A stretch of DNA of 64,000 bases from Corbicula japonica (lineage: Eukaryota > Mollusca > Bivalvia > Venerida > Cyrenidae), in contig JAZAYU010000113.1 in the NCBI GenBank assembly GCA_038501625.1, positions 124,001-188,000 on the forward strand, given 5' to 3'. Below, piece by piece: positions 24,872 to 36,800 of the stretch (within the stretch, counting starts at the first letter, position 1; each line of letters starts with the position of its first letter). The notes below the pieces were generated by a model. It was not told the origin of the DNA, ran no database searches, and saw nothing but the letters and a program-made list of their open reading frames with translations. A program made the translations under genes and the position numbers.

Positions 24872-25080
24872 TGTACGCGGAGGACTAGCTCAGTCGGGAA
24901 ACCATTCACCCTGTAAGTAAGGGGTCGCGGGTTCGAGTCCAGGTCTGGCTGCATATTCTTTCTCACCCTGTGACATTTGGCTATCAACGTGGGGCACGTG
25001 ACAGCATTGCATGGTTGAGGCTTAGACGCCTGCAATTGTCGATATAAACTACCCTGTGGCTTCTCAAACACGTTAAATAA
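24872..25080 (+). mobile_element. tRNA-derived SINE
   Basis: The head looks like a tRNA gene: a box A-like CTAGCTCAGTCGG at 24885-24897 and a box B GGTTCGAGTCC at 24930-24940, with an anticodon-arm-like stretch between. These are internal promoter elements for RNA polymerase III. The acceptor stem does not pair as in a functional tRNA, and a ~130-bp non-tRNA body follows (CACCCTGTGACATTTGG, then GGCTTAGACGCCTGC), which is the layout of a SINE. The long minus-strand frame across it is incidental. Confidence 0.8.
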
Positions 25081-25695
25081 TTATATAACGTTTATGTATG
25101 GTGTTTTGTGAGTGCGAACCATGTTAAATAATTAAAGACTAATATTTTATGGCGTTTGAGATATTACGTAGGAGAAAGGGGTTGTAGAGGATGGACATCT
25201 ATCATCAATATAGTGATAAGACGTGTTGACCGGCTGAATAAAACATCTTCAAGAATGGGATGGGGGAAGAAACAATGGCTAATTGTTTTGTTACTGACCA
25301 TTCGTTCCAATGTGGTAACGCCTCAGTTTCTCGTTTACGTTTATTGTTTGCAGGATATCATTTGAAATTGATCATCTAAGTCATTTAATTAACGCATTTT
25401 TGTCTCTGCATTTTGGCTGTGTAGGGTAGTGAGGGCTGTGTTTTCTTAATCTGGCTATCCATGATATGCATGTTTCACTTCATTCCTGTTCCGCTCTTAT
25501 CTGGTCATCTGGTGACCATTCACCACAAGCCATGGTGTTTTCTTGTGACCTTACGCATTTATTAATAGTTTCATCTGTTTATCAATTCGATATGGTAATG
25601 TGTGTCGTGACCAAATGCAATACAGTAGTCATTTTTAATAAGGGCCGGTTGTTTGAAACTCTGTCCGCTGGTAAACTTACATCGTGTTAAATTTT
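25081..25695. other. No recognisable feature
   Basis: Unique-looking spacer with short unsupported open frames. Confidence 0.5.
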
Positions 25696-25739
25696 TAATA
25701 AATATTTATTACAAATAAAATCATATATCGTCACTTTTT

Positions 25740-26115
25740 ATACGGTAGTCGAAGACGGGTCGTATTATGGGAACACCCATGGCAGCGGGCTTTCTGCGTC
25801 GACCGCGATGTCCGCTTTATAACTCAAGCAATTGTTGTCCGATCTTCTTGAAACCTAAGGAGAATGTTTATGTGTATAATATCACCGACAAGTTCGACCA
25901 ACCAAATTTCTTCTGGCACTTAAGAGTTATGGTCCTTTATTTATACAAATAATAGCAAATTCGCATTGTCCGCTCAATAACTGAAACCGTTGTTGTCCAA
26001 TCTTCATGAAACTTGTGGAAAATGTTTATTAGCATAATATCTTGGCCATGTTCGATAACAACACAAATTAATTAAGGCACTTAAGAGGTATGACCCTTAA
26101 TACAAAAATGGCAAA
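25740..26115. repeat. Two tandem ~190-bp units of a dispersed element
   Basis: The blocks TGTCCGCT(T/C)AATAACT, TTGTTGTCC(G/A)ATCTTC, AAACCTAAGGAGAATGTTTA or its variant, and GGCACTTAAGAG recur with a ~190-bp offset (25810-25945 and 25970-26100). The arrangement resembles the core repeats of other elements in this window. Confidence 0.6.
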
Positions 26116-26679
26116 TTTGCCTTAACACATGTCAAAATCTCTGTCAAAATTTCAATCATTTACCAAAATCCTCGACGGGCTAATTTCTCGCACTTTTGCA
26201 CTCTTGTTTCCAAATAATCATATTAAAACGTAGTCAAAATATTTCATACACCTTAGGAAAACGAACAACATGCTTAGTTTAACACACGGATGATGTTTTG
26301 AACAACCGGCCCAAGTTGTCAACAGTAGTCACTGAAAGTAACAGAAGCACCCGAATAGTTGGATGGAAAGGCGATCACAGGTATATCAGAGCACCATTAT
26401 TGGTAACAAGAAATATCTTTAAAAAAGATAAACAGCGTTGATGGAAAAGATTTATATATACATGTATACATGTATAAAAAAGAAATATAGAGAGGCGAAG
26501 CAGACGCAGTTTAGTTATTTTATTTTACTTGTTATAGCTGTTGACGAACCCTCCCTGCCTTCTTAGTATGACCTAGAGATTAAGCGACCGAATCATGACA
26601 ACTCATAAATTTATTGAAAATGTCTTTCAAAAAATGTTGAAGCTGTTGCAACAATTTCATACGGTGATAACAAGTCGAT

Positions 26680-26900
26680 TAAAAAATGTGAAATATGCAT
26701 ATCAGGAATTGCCACATTCAGAAAAAACAGCCTCCCCACACAGTCAAGAAGAGGGTGAGAGAGCATGGTTAATAAAATGATCAGTTTCAAAACGGACACC
26801 ACCAAGAATTAACAAAAATGAGAACCCGAGGGGTTACCGCCTTGGAACGGTCAATGGCAAATCGAATTGCCACAGGGGTTTAAACCAGAAGCAATCAAAG
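26680..26900 (+). repeat. Dispersed repeat family R1
   Basis: Carries the R1 blocks in order: ATATCAGGAATTGCCACATT, CCTCCCCACACAGTC, CGAGGGGTTACCGCCTTGGA, GCCACAGGGGTTTAAACCAG. Confidence 0.8.
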
Positions 26901-27179
26901 GATCTAGAAAAGAACCAGTAAGAACTAGAAATATCTGCACTTTTCTTTCGTTTTACACTTAGTATTGTACGAAAATGTTTACCTGATACCCAAGAATATT
27001 ATATATAAAATTGTATTTAAGCTATCAATATTGACTTAACTGATTATTTAAATCGTAAATATGTTTTACTTCAATACAATTATCGCTTTTAAAAACGAAA
27101 ATGCTCGAACATGTAAGTGCCAGGTAAATACTTACACAAAATATAAAAATCGTTACGGTAATCTTAAACTACACACACT

Positions 27180-27330
27180 AAAAACCAATCGAAATAATCT
27201 ATTTGATTTTCCCGCTGCATAATAAAAAAATCCCACTAGATACCTCTCCACCCTGCTAGATGCCTCTCTGTTGTTAATAGCTACCAATCGAAATAGTTTA
27301 TTTCATTTTCCCGCTGCATAATAATTGAAT
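27180..27330. repeat. Short direct duplication
   Basis: AACCAATCGAAATAATCTATTTGATTTTCCCGCTGCATAATAA-like sequence at ~27181 recurs at ~27283, with GATACCTCTCCACCCTG / GATGCCTCTCTG in between. Confidence 0.6.
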
Positions 27331-27691
27331 ACGAGTATTATTTACAACATTTTGTTGGTTGAAAAACTAGGTCAAAAGTGAGCTAAGACAGCTAACGCCG
27401 AAAAAAAACAACAACACTGTGAATGCAATTATTTTCGTGGGCATTAATGTCGTGATTTTCGGTAAACCTCCGTTTTCATGGTTTCTAATACCGTGCTTCT
27501 ACCTTTTTCCAAACTATGTTTACTAATGATTTAATGTATTTTTCTATTTCGTTTATGTTTTAACATCCGTGGATCGATTTATCCATGAAATCCACGAAAA
27601 TTAGTACCCCACGAAACTTAATAGCATAATTATGAATAAATATGTTAGTGTTTTTTTTAATATTTAACAATATTGCACAAAACGCTAAGTT

Positions 27692-27822
27692 TCAGCCGGC
27701 CTTCTTTTTGTTGTAATAGTTCCGCACATTTCCACAAGCAAGAATCACACTTCCCAGAAACACACAGGCTCCTCCAAAATAGAATGAGTAATCGTATTTG
27801 CCATACGTATCTTTTAAATAAC
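27692..27822 (-). CDS. MCT copy 1, exon f (TM12 and C-terminus)
   Basis: 131 nt including TGA at 27692-27694. Encodes YLKDTYGKYDYSFYFGGACV then a hydrophobic segment and a basic tail NYYNKKKAG. Confidence 0.87.
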
Positions 27823-30800
27823 CTGTCAACAAAATAAAAAAACAATTAGCAATAAATAAGAAACGTTTCAATTAACATGTTTTGCTTAAGGGAGGATTTG
27901 TCAAATGTTTCTTTTAAGAAACCTGTCAACCAAATGGAAAAATATTTGAAATAGATGCAAATAATTCAATTCACACTTAACAATTCATACTTAATATGCT
28001 TGAAGAAAGATTTTTAAAAGTCAACCAATTCTATGGGTTGTTTTTACTGATGGTCATCGATGATTGATTGAGTTGTGACTATCTTACATAAACTGTTAAA
28101 TGAGTGGTGACAATTTTTTTTATATAAAAACTTTCCTTTGGTATGTGACTGGTAAAAAAGGTGGGATACAAATCCAAAATGGAATAATGCAATAATCATT
28201 TTATTTTAAAATCCCATTTTAAATTATGTTAATTTGTAAATTAATAATATGTTAAAATTGAACTATACCATTAGATATTTTTAGCGGTTTCTTCAGCCTA
28301 AAGGTCAAATTCTGAACAAAACATGAACTAAAATTTTACGCGAACTGCTTCAAACTCCGCGCACAGGTCATAACCCGAAAGCTTATTAGCATTAATCCCC
28401 TCCTATCAGTCAATGTGATTTTAACCATTTGATAAATAGCGGACAAATCGTATATCTTTTATATTTAGATTATATATTTAATTACTTACCAGCCAGTGGA
28501 GGACCAATTAAGGTACCTATCCCTTGCACGGCAAGTAGAAAAGCAAAGGAGCTTGGTAGTTTCTTCACTCCCAGTATATCAACTAGAATAACATTTCGCT
28601 GAGCTGCCTTAATACCCATCACTGAGCCATGCAAAATACATACAGCTACAAAATGCAGGAATGTTTGAAGAAATGGAAACAATACTACCGCAATACATTG
28701 TATAAATGCAATGGCGTTGTAAACGTACGGTCGAAGGTTACGGACCGGTTTAAGGTCAAGAATGAAACCGGAAATAATTCTTGAAACAGTGTCACTTCCG
28801 GCTATGATTGACAGCAAATAAGCTGCTTGGATGTCAGTTAATCCTCGGGTCTTCGCAAGCGCAGGAAGAAACAAACCGCTAGCTGGTAGAGTAAACACGA
28901 ACGTGGCAATTAGCAATGTTACAAATCTTATGTCCTTTAAAATAGAAAACGATATGATTCTCTTTTTCTTCGTTTCTTTTCCCTGCTTTGTCTTTTTATC
29001 ATCGACCTTCAATTCTCCATTTTGCGTCTCTCCAATTTGGCAAATTTTATTCTCTTCAACGGTACCATTTTGCTGGTTGGCATCAATATGAACACTACCT
29101 GTTGAAGAGATGTGTGATGGAAGCAGTGTCGTCCTTTGTGCTGTTTCTTCCGTTCCATATATGTTTTGATCTACCGAGTGGTCGGCTTCTTTCTTTTTAA
29201 TCTTTTCTGTTCTGCAATAATCGAGAACTTATGCAAACATAACTTTAAATAACAATACAGATATATACAATAAGAAGAATATATTGCAGGCACTGAGTGA
29301 CTCATTATAACATGTTCATTTGATTTTACATGGGGTAAGGCGGCGGACAGTAATATGCGGTTCCGTTACTGCGCATGAACAGGCTGGAGCAAACCAAGCC
29401 AGCAATATTTTCGTTTTTAATTTGTTTGATGACACCCACGCTACCTATTCATCTATAACGTTTATTTTAAGTCATGACAGGCAAATAAACTACCCGCTAC
29501 GTTTTTTCCACCCCGAAATGCTGGCATGCCTACAACTGCAAACAAGCAACGTTTCAATGAGCATGTCCATATAAAGTATATTAGTAGAAATCTGAAGCTT
29601 TTATCACAGCAGTCAATATAATACACCAATAAAACTTTTAAATGTCTGAAGCCTTTCTTTGAACATAAAGTGAAAAAAAAAATATGCCTATGAAGATAAG
29701 CCACAACCAGAAAACACATTCTCTCTATACAATCAACACGAAGAGAGGAAACAAATCATGGGCATAGAATATGATCTATTTTAATATAGGCACTACACAC
29801 ATCTAACGAAACAAAATGTGCAGGAAAAACTAAAAGATTAATTTTAAAGATAGATTGTCAGTAATTAAATATTAAATATTAAATCTTTAGAAAACTCAGA
29901 AAATAAATGATCAAAATGATTCGATGGATACACCACTTTTTAATGCTTCGGACCTTACATCATTAAACTATGATAATGCCCATATATAGGGTTTTATAAT
30001 CACAACGACTGTACTGTTTAGTCATGTAAATACTATATTTGCTTAAGGCTCACTTTAATTTCACGGTTCTAGTAGCTTGTTCCGCCGGAATGTAGTTATG
30101 TAAATACTATATTGTTTTAGGCTCACCTTGATTTCACGGTTCTAGTAGCTTGTTCCGCCGGAATGTAGTTATGTAAATACTATACATGTATTGCTTAAGG
30201 CTCACCTTGATTTCACTGTTCTAGTAGCTTGTTCCGCCGGAATGTAGTTATGTAAATACTATATTGCTTAAGGCTCACCTTGATTTCACTGTTCTAGTAG
30301 CTTGTTCCGCCGGAATGTAGTTATGTAAATAATATATTGCTTAAGGCTCACCTTGATTTTACGGTTCTAGTAGCTTGATCCGCCGGAATGTAGTTATGTA
30401 AATACTATATTGCTTAAGGCTCACCTTATTTTCACTGTTCTAGTAGCTTGATCCGCCGGAATGTAGTTATGTAAATACTATATTGCTTAAGGCTCACATT
30501 GATTTCACTGTTCTAGTAGCTTGTTCCGCCGGAATGTAGTTATGTAAATACTATATTGCTTAAGGCTCACCTTGATTACACGGTTCTAGTAGCTTGATCC
30601 GCCGGAATGTAGTTATGTAAATACTATATTGCTTAGGGCTAACCTTAATTTCACCGTTCTAGTAGCTTGATCCGCCGGAATGTAGTTATGTTAATACTAT
30701 ATTGCTTAAGGCTCACCTTGATTTCACTGTTCTAGTAGCTTGTTCCGCCGGAATGTAGTTATGTAAATACTATATTGCTTAAGGCTCACCTTGATTTCAC

Positions 30801-33800
30801 GGTTCTAGTAGCTTGATCCGCCGGGATGAATATGCAGGCACATATGAAGAGATGACAGGCAGCGCCACTGAGAAGGATGTAGGTCCCTGTGAAGCCATAT
30901 TCTTGGAACATGATCTCGATTAGTGGAGTGATAGCAAATCCTCCAATACCGAATCCAGCAGAGGCCAAGCCGAATGCAAAACTACGGCGCTTCTCAAAAT
31001 ATCCGCCAAGCAGGAATGTAAGCGGAGTGAGTATGAACGATCTACCAAGTCCTGTAAAGATTAATTAAAACACCTGACTTGACAACACAGTCATTTTAAC
31101 ATCTCATTTAATAATACGAATCCAGCCGAATGCAAAACTATGACTTTTTTTCAAAGTATCTGCCAAACAGCAATGTAAGTGGACTGAGTATGAAAGACCT
31201 ACCTAGACCTGTAAACATAAATAAAACGACTCTTAAAATATAACCGGTAAAAAATGAGACTGCAAACTGCTGGACTTCTGAAATTCTTAAAACTGTTTTA
31301 AATCCCAGACCAAAATTTATGACTACCTATTAAACCTTTTGAAATTCACGAACACATACAATTAGCGAACCCGCTTTTATGCTCATTGACAATTAAAAAT
31401 ATGATGCTTAGCACGGACTTTTTTGAGTTCCTATAATCGATCAAAACTGTATGGGCTAAGTGACACTTTGTAAATCTTCGCTTTAGACATTTCATTTATT
31501 TAGAAAAATACTAAAACATATAACCCTTGGTTAATCTATTTTAATAAGGCTATGTTGGTTCTTTATAAAGAACAAGTGACTGAAATATTGTTTTCAAGAT
31601 ATAAATAACCCTGATGTCATACAAATACAGGCAGAACCTAGCCAAACATGCAAGAGACAAACACAGTACATACTATCTGTATCCCCCTTGCTTTTATACT
31701 TCAACCAACAATAAAAGACACAGTGTATGGTTTACAATTAGCATAATACCATCAAGGGAGGTAATTAAAACTGACTACTTCACAGCAGTGAATTACGGGG
31801 AGTCATTTTACAGCCGTCGCACTGCACTTTACAATGACGAAGTGATATATTTAATGTTTAAGAGAAAAAATCACATTGTTTTATTACGATTTTGTCCGTT
31901 TCATTAAAAAATAAGAAGACTTACCTCCTATCACACCGTAGGTGAAAGTGATGTATACGAGGCTGGTAGCATAACCCGATATATGCACAGCCACGACGAA
32001 AATGAATGTTCCTATTGCCGTTAACTTCCTGCACGATATCTTGTTGGATAGTATACTTATAACAGGTCCTGAAATATACGTTCAAATGTTGAACTACAGT
32101 ATGTTATCGATAACAAGACAGTCACGTGACAGAAAGATTTTATTAAAATATCGTTTGTTTTATATATTTAATATCGCCATGTTTTCATGCAAATTGCTTC
32201 CTGTTTTACATTGAACTCGATATTAAGTATTGTAGTGTTAAATTATAAAGTAATCAAGAATCAGTCCAAATTCACGCATTGAGAAGTAAATGTACTTTTG
32301 AATTGAAGGATATTATAAGTATTTTGCATGAGTGTGGGGTGAAGATGGAAGAAATCTTTCCCCGAGGGTGAAATTGTTTAAGCGGGAACAAGGCTAGAAC
32401 TGCCGAGATGATAGGTTTTTCTATCTTTACCGAATGTATCATGCAAGATACCTTTTGTTAATTTTGTTTCCTTACGCTGAATTATTGACGTTAACACAAA
32501 CCTTATTTTCTAAATGACGTCACTTACTTAAATATATTACGACAGATTCTTGATTTCTTGGGAAAGATAAGATTTTCTTTCCCCGGTAAACCACACGGAA
32601 ATACTTATCCGGTATGCAAGAAAAGACAATTCTACAGAATGGAAAGTTTACATTTTTTTACATTTCTAGTAATTGTAAAGCTAAAAACGTACCACAACAA
32701 GTAAGGACACTAACAGTAGACTTGTCCGAACGTTCGCAGTTCAATATCGGACTATATTCTCCAAAATTAACATAAAGCTCATCGTATTAGAAATAAACAT
32801 TTGAATGCAAACCAAATTACCGATAAGAAGACGAACCGTGGCAGCAAGGGAGGTCACCCATGCAGTTTGTGATGCTGTACCTCCAAATTTTTCCAGGAAC
32901 TTTACATAGAATAAACCATTTGACCTTTGAAATCCACCTGAAATAAAAATGATTAATTGCAGAAATTAACAAATGTCTTGCCTATTTGGCGCCATGTAAA
33001 TTAATGATTTTTCGAACGAATATGCCATAAGCCTGTTTTTTTTTCTATAATGACTGTATGGTTTAATATTTATTTCCTGATTTTCAAGTGAATTAGATAT
33101 TCAGATATAGTTATGTGTGATTTATCTTATGTTTTTGCGTTGTTAAGAAGGCTAAGTGAATGACACGCGTGGAAAAGTTTTAACTACCCAGAGTCCAGTC
33201 TTTCTAATGCCTCTTAGTTTTTGAGTTGTTAGCTCACCTGAGCACTTGTGCTCATGGTGAGCTTTTAGGATCGCCCTGTGTCCGTCGTGCGTCGTGCGTC
33301 GTCAACTTTTGCTCTAAACAATATCTCCTCTTAAACCCCTGGGCCGAAGTTGATGAAACTTGCCACGGATGTTCCTATCATGAAGCTCTTCCAGAGTTGT
33401 TCAAAGAAATCAATTCCATGCATAACTCTGGTTGCCATGGCAACCTAAGGAAAAAACTTGAAAAATCTTCTTGTCTGAAACCACAAGGCCAAGAGCTAGA
33501 TATTTGGCATTTAGCACCCTCTAGTTGAACTCTACAAAGATTGTTCAAATTATTTCCCTGGGGTCAAAGTTGGCCCCGCCCGAGGGGTCACTTCATTTTA
33601 CAAAGTCTTATATACTTATATAGGAAATACTTCAAAAATCTTTTTGTCTGAAACCACAAGGTCTAGAGCTTAGATATTTGGCGTTTAGCACCCTCTAGTG
33701 GAACTCTACAAAGATTGTTCAAAATTTTTCCCTGGGGTTAAAATTGGCTCTGCCCCAGGAGTCACTTCACTTTACATAGACTTAAGTAGGAAAAAATTGA

Positions 33801-36800
33801 AAAATCTTCTTGTCTGAAACCACAAGGCCTAGAGCTTAGATATTTGGCATTTAGCACCCTCTGGTGGAACTCTACAAAGACTGTTCAAATTATTTCCCTG
33901 GGGTCAAAATTGGCCCCGCCCCAGGGGTCACTTCATTTTACATAGACTTATATAGGAAAAACTTTTAAAAATCTTCTTGTCTGAAACCTCATGGCCTAGA
34001 GCTTAGATATTTGGCATTTAGCACCCTCTAGTGGAGGTCAAAATTGGCCCCACCCCAGGGGTCACTTCATTTTACATAGACTTATATAGGAAATCTTTAA
34101 TTAAAAAATGTTCTTCTCGCAAACCACAATGCGTACAGCGTACAGCGTACAGCTAAGATATTTGGTATGTCTAATGGATGTCTACCAAATTTGTTCAAAT
34201 TGTGTCCCCTTGCCAAATCCGCCACGCCCTAGGGTTCTCTTGGTTTACATAAAGTTATATAGGAAAAACATGAAAAATCATTTTTCTCCAAAACTAATAG
34301 GACTAGATTTTAGATATTTGGTGCTGAGTATTGTGTAGAGACCCTGTATCAACTTTGTTTAAAAGTTGGCCCTGGGGTCAAAATTGTTCCAGTCCCGGGG
34401 GACCTTAAAATGTGAAAAAGGCAAACTTTAAAAATCTTTTTACTGGAAACCTCAATGCATTAAGCTTAGATATTTGGTATGTAGCATTTTCTAGTGGATG
34501 TCTAACAAGTTTGAAATTATGTCCCCTGGGTAAAAATTGGCGACGCCCCAGGGTTCTCTTAGTTTACATTGATTTATATAGGAAAACATGAAAAAAATCA
34601 TTTTTCTCTAAAACTAATAAGACTAGACCTAAGATATTTGGTTTTGAGTATTGTGAAGAGACCTTTTACCAAAATTCTTTAAATGTTATCCCTGGGGTCA
34701 ATATTGGCCCCGCCCCGGGGTCCCTTAATATGTGAAAAAGATAATTTTAAAAAATCTTCTTACTGGGAACCCCAGTGCCTTAAGCTTAGATATTTGGTAT
34801 GTAGCATTGTCTAGTGGATATCTGCCAAGTTTGTTCAAATTATGTCCCCTGGGCTAAATTGGCAACGCTCCAGGGTTCTCTTAGTTCACATTGATTTATA
34901 TAGGAAAACATAAATAATCGTTTTTCTCTGAAACTAATGCGACAAGACCTTAGATATTTCGTGTTGAGTATTGTGAAGAGACCCTAACCCAGCATTATTT
35001 AAATGTTGGCCCTGGGGTACAACTGAGAGTAATTTTGTACTCAGGTGAGCAATTTAGGGCCATCATGGCCCTCTTGTCCTTGTTTTTGGTTGCGTTGTCG
35101 GAATTGCAGGGTTAGGCGCCGTCGCCATGACGATTCGGGCTCGCTCCCAGGTAGAGGCAAAATCATCTTTTATCTATAATTGCTGGTTTATTAGTTTTAT
35201 TTAATTCATACGTGTTCCTTTTTGTTTTCAAATGCATGTGTGTTCGAATTTTACTTGCTTTATATACTGGCATTGTGTATTGAAATAATTCTGTCTGTCA
35301 TTATGTGTGACATATATTTATTTTTAGATACATTCTGTTATAGCATATCATGCGTTTGAATAGTTTCTGCTCTGTTGAACCGAAATTTTCACACAAACGA
35401 AATCGTCACACGAGTTCTTCACATACGTGTGAAAATTTCGTACGAAAATGGCCAAAAATGTGCTGTGAAAATTTCGAGGCCTATTTTCTAACAACCACTA
35501 GGTATCAACGAATTTTTCACATAATTATATGTGACACATTCCTACGTCTTGCACACATGACTATGTTATGAAGTTAAATCCTGAAAACTATAATTTTTAC
35601 TGTTAGCTCTTATGGATTTACATGATTTCTCAGCATTTGAAAATATCTCTAGCTCCTCGATATCGTGCATTTTTGATGCATGGAATCGCTCCTTTGCTCG
35701 GGAAAGCATAATTTAAACAAGATGCAACAATAAAGGACCTATAAGTCGTATTGCATTATATAGGAAGTCAGTATAGATATTTTCCTAGTTCAATCATAGG
35801 TAGATGCAATATAATTTTGTAAAATGAGAACTTGTAAGAATGTAATCTTGACGTAATCTTAATTTTCGTCAAAAAAAACGTCACGCGACGAATCGCAATT
35901 GTGCGTGTTGTATCGTAAAGTGACGATGTTGTATTGCAATTAAGCAATATCGTATCGCGTTATTACATGTCTTTCGCTGGGCGACGCACGGCAATGCGAT
36001 ACGACATTGCGACATTTTCCGAATTTCGTATCGGATTGTCATGCGCTGGTTCCGTCTATTTGTGATTTGTAAAAATAACATGTCTTTTAATTATCTGTGT
36101 TTCAAATTCATCTTTAGCTCGGCTGTTTCGAAGAAAAAGTCGAGGTTTTGTCATAGCCCCCTCGTTGTTGTCGTTGTCGTCATCTTTGTCGTGCAAAAAC
36201 ATTGACATTTTCCAATATCTCTGATGTTATCCCATGTATCATTTTTCAATCTTGGAACACTTCCTGAATTTGTTAGACAATTTACCTAACTTTATCATGG
36301 TAATTCTCTGAAGTATGCCCCTTTTATCTTAGAACATTCTTTAAAAGGTACAATATAGAGGTTAAGATTTTTACGTGTAACGTGTTCGTGTACGTGTAAA
36401 GATTTCAACACTAATTCAATAAGCGCTTAGCAACGCATCGTTGAACAATCCCGATATCTGCACGTCACAAGTTACGAAGGGTTTCAAATTTGCAATTTCA
36501 CACGTAAAATAGCGATTTTGCTACTTGTTGGAAACCAAAAACGTGTGGTTATAGCGAGAGTCATTGCATCGTGGGAAAATGCTACAGGTACACGTACATG
36601 TTACACGTAAAAATCTTAACCTCTATATTATCTCTTCTATTACTCGATGCATTGCCTCAAAACTAGGAACACGCCTTAATGATGACAACATGCAATTGTG
36701 TGGAAAGTTACATACATAACGGCATCATGATTATTGAATTTTGCCCTTTAGCTCTACTATTCTAAGAATATGAAGAGATGTTACAGTCACCCGTGCGTCG

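Noticed and set aside
24880..24952. Functional tRNA gene
   Set aside because: Box A and box B are present but the acceptor stem does not close, and a SINE body follows.
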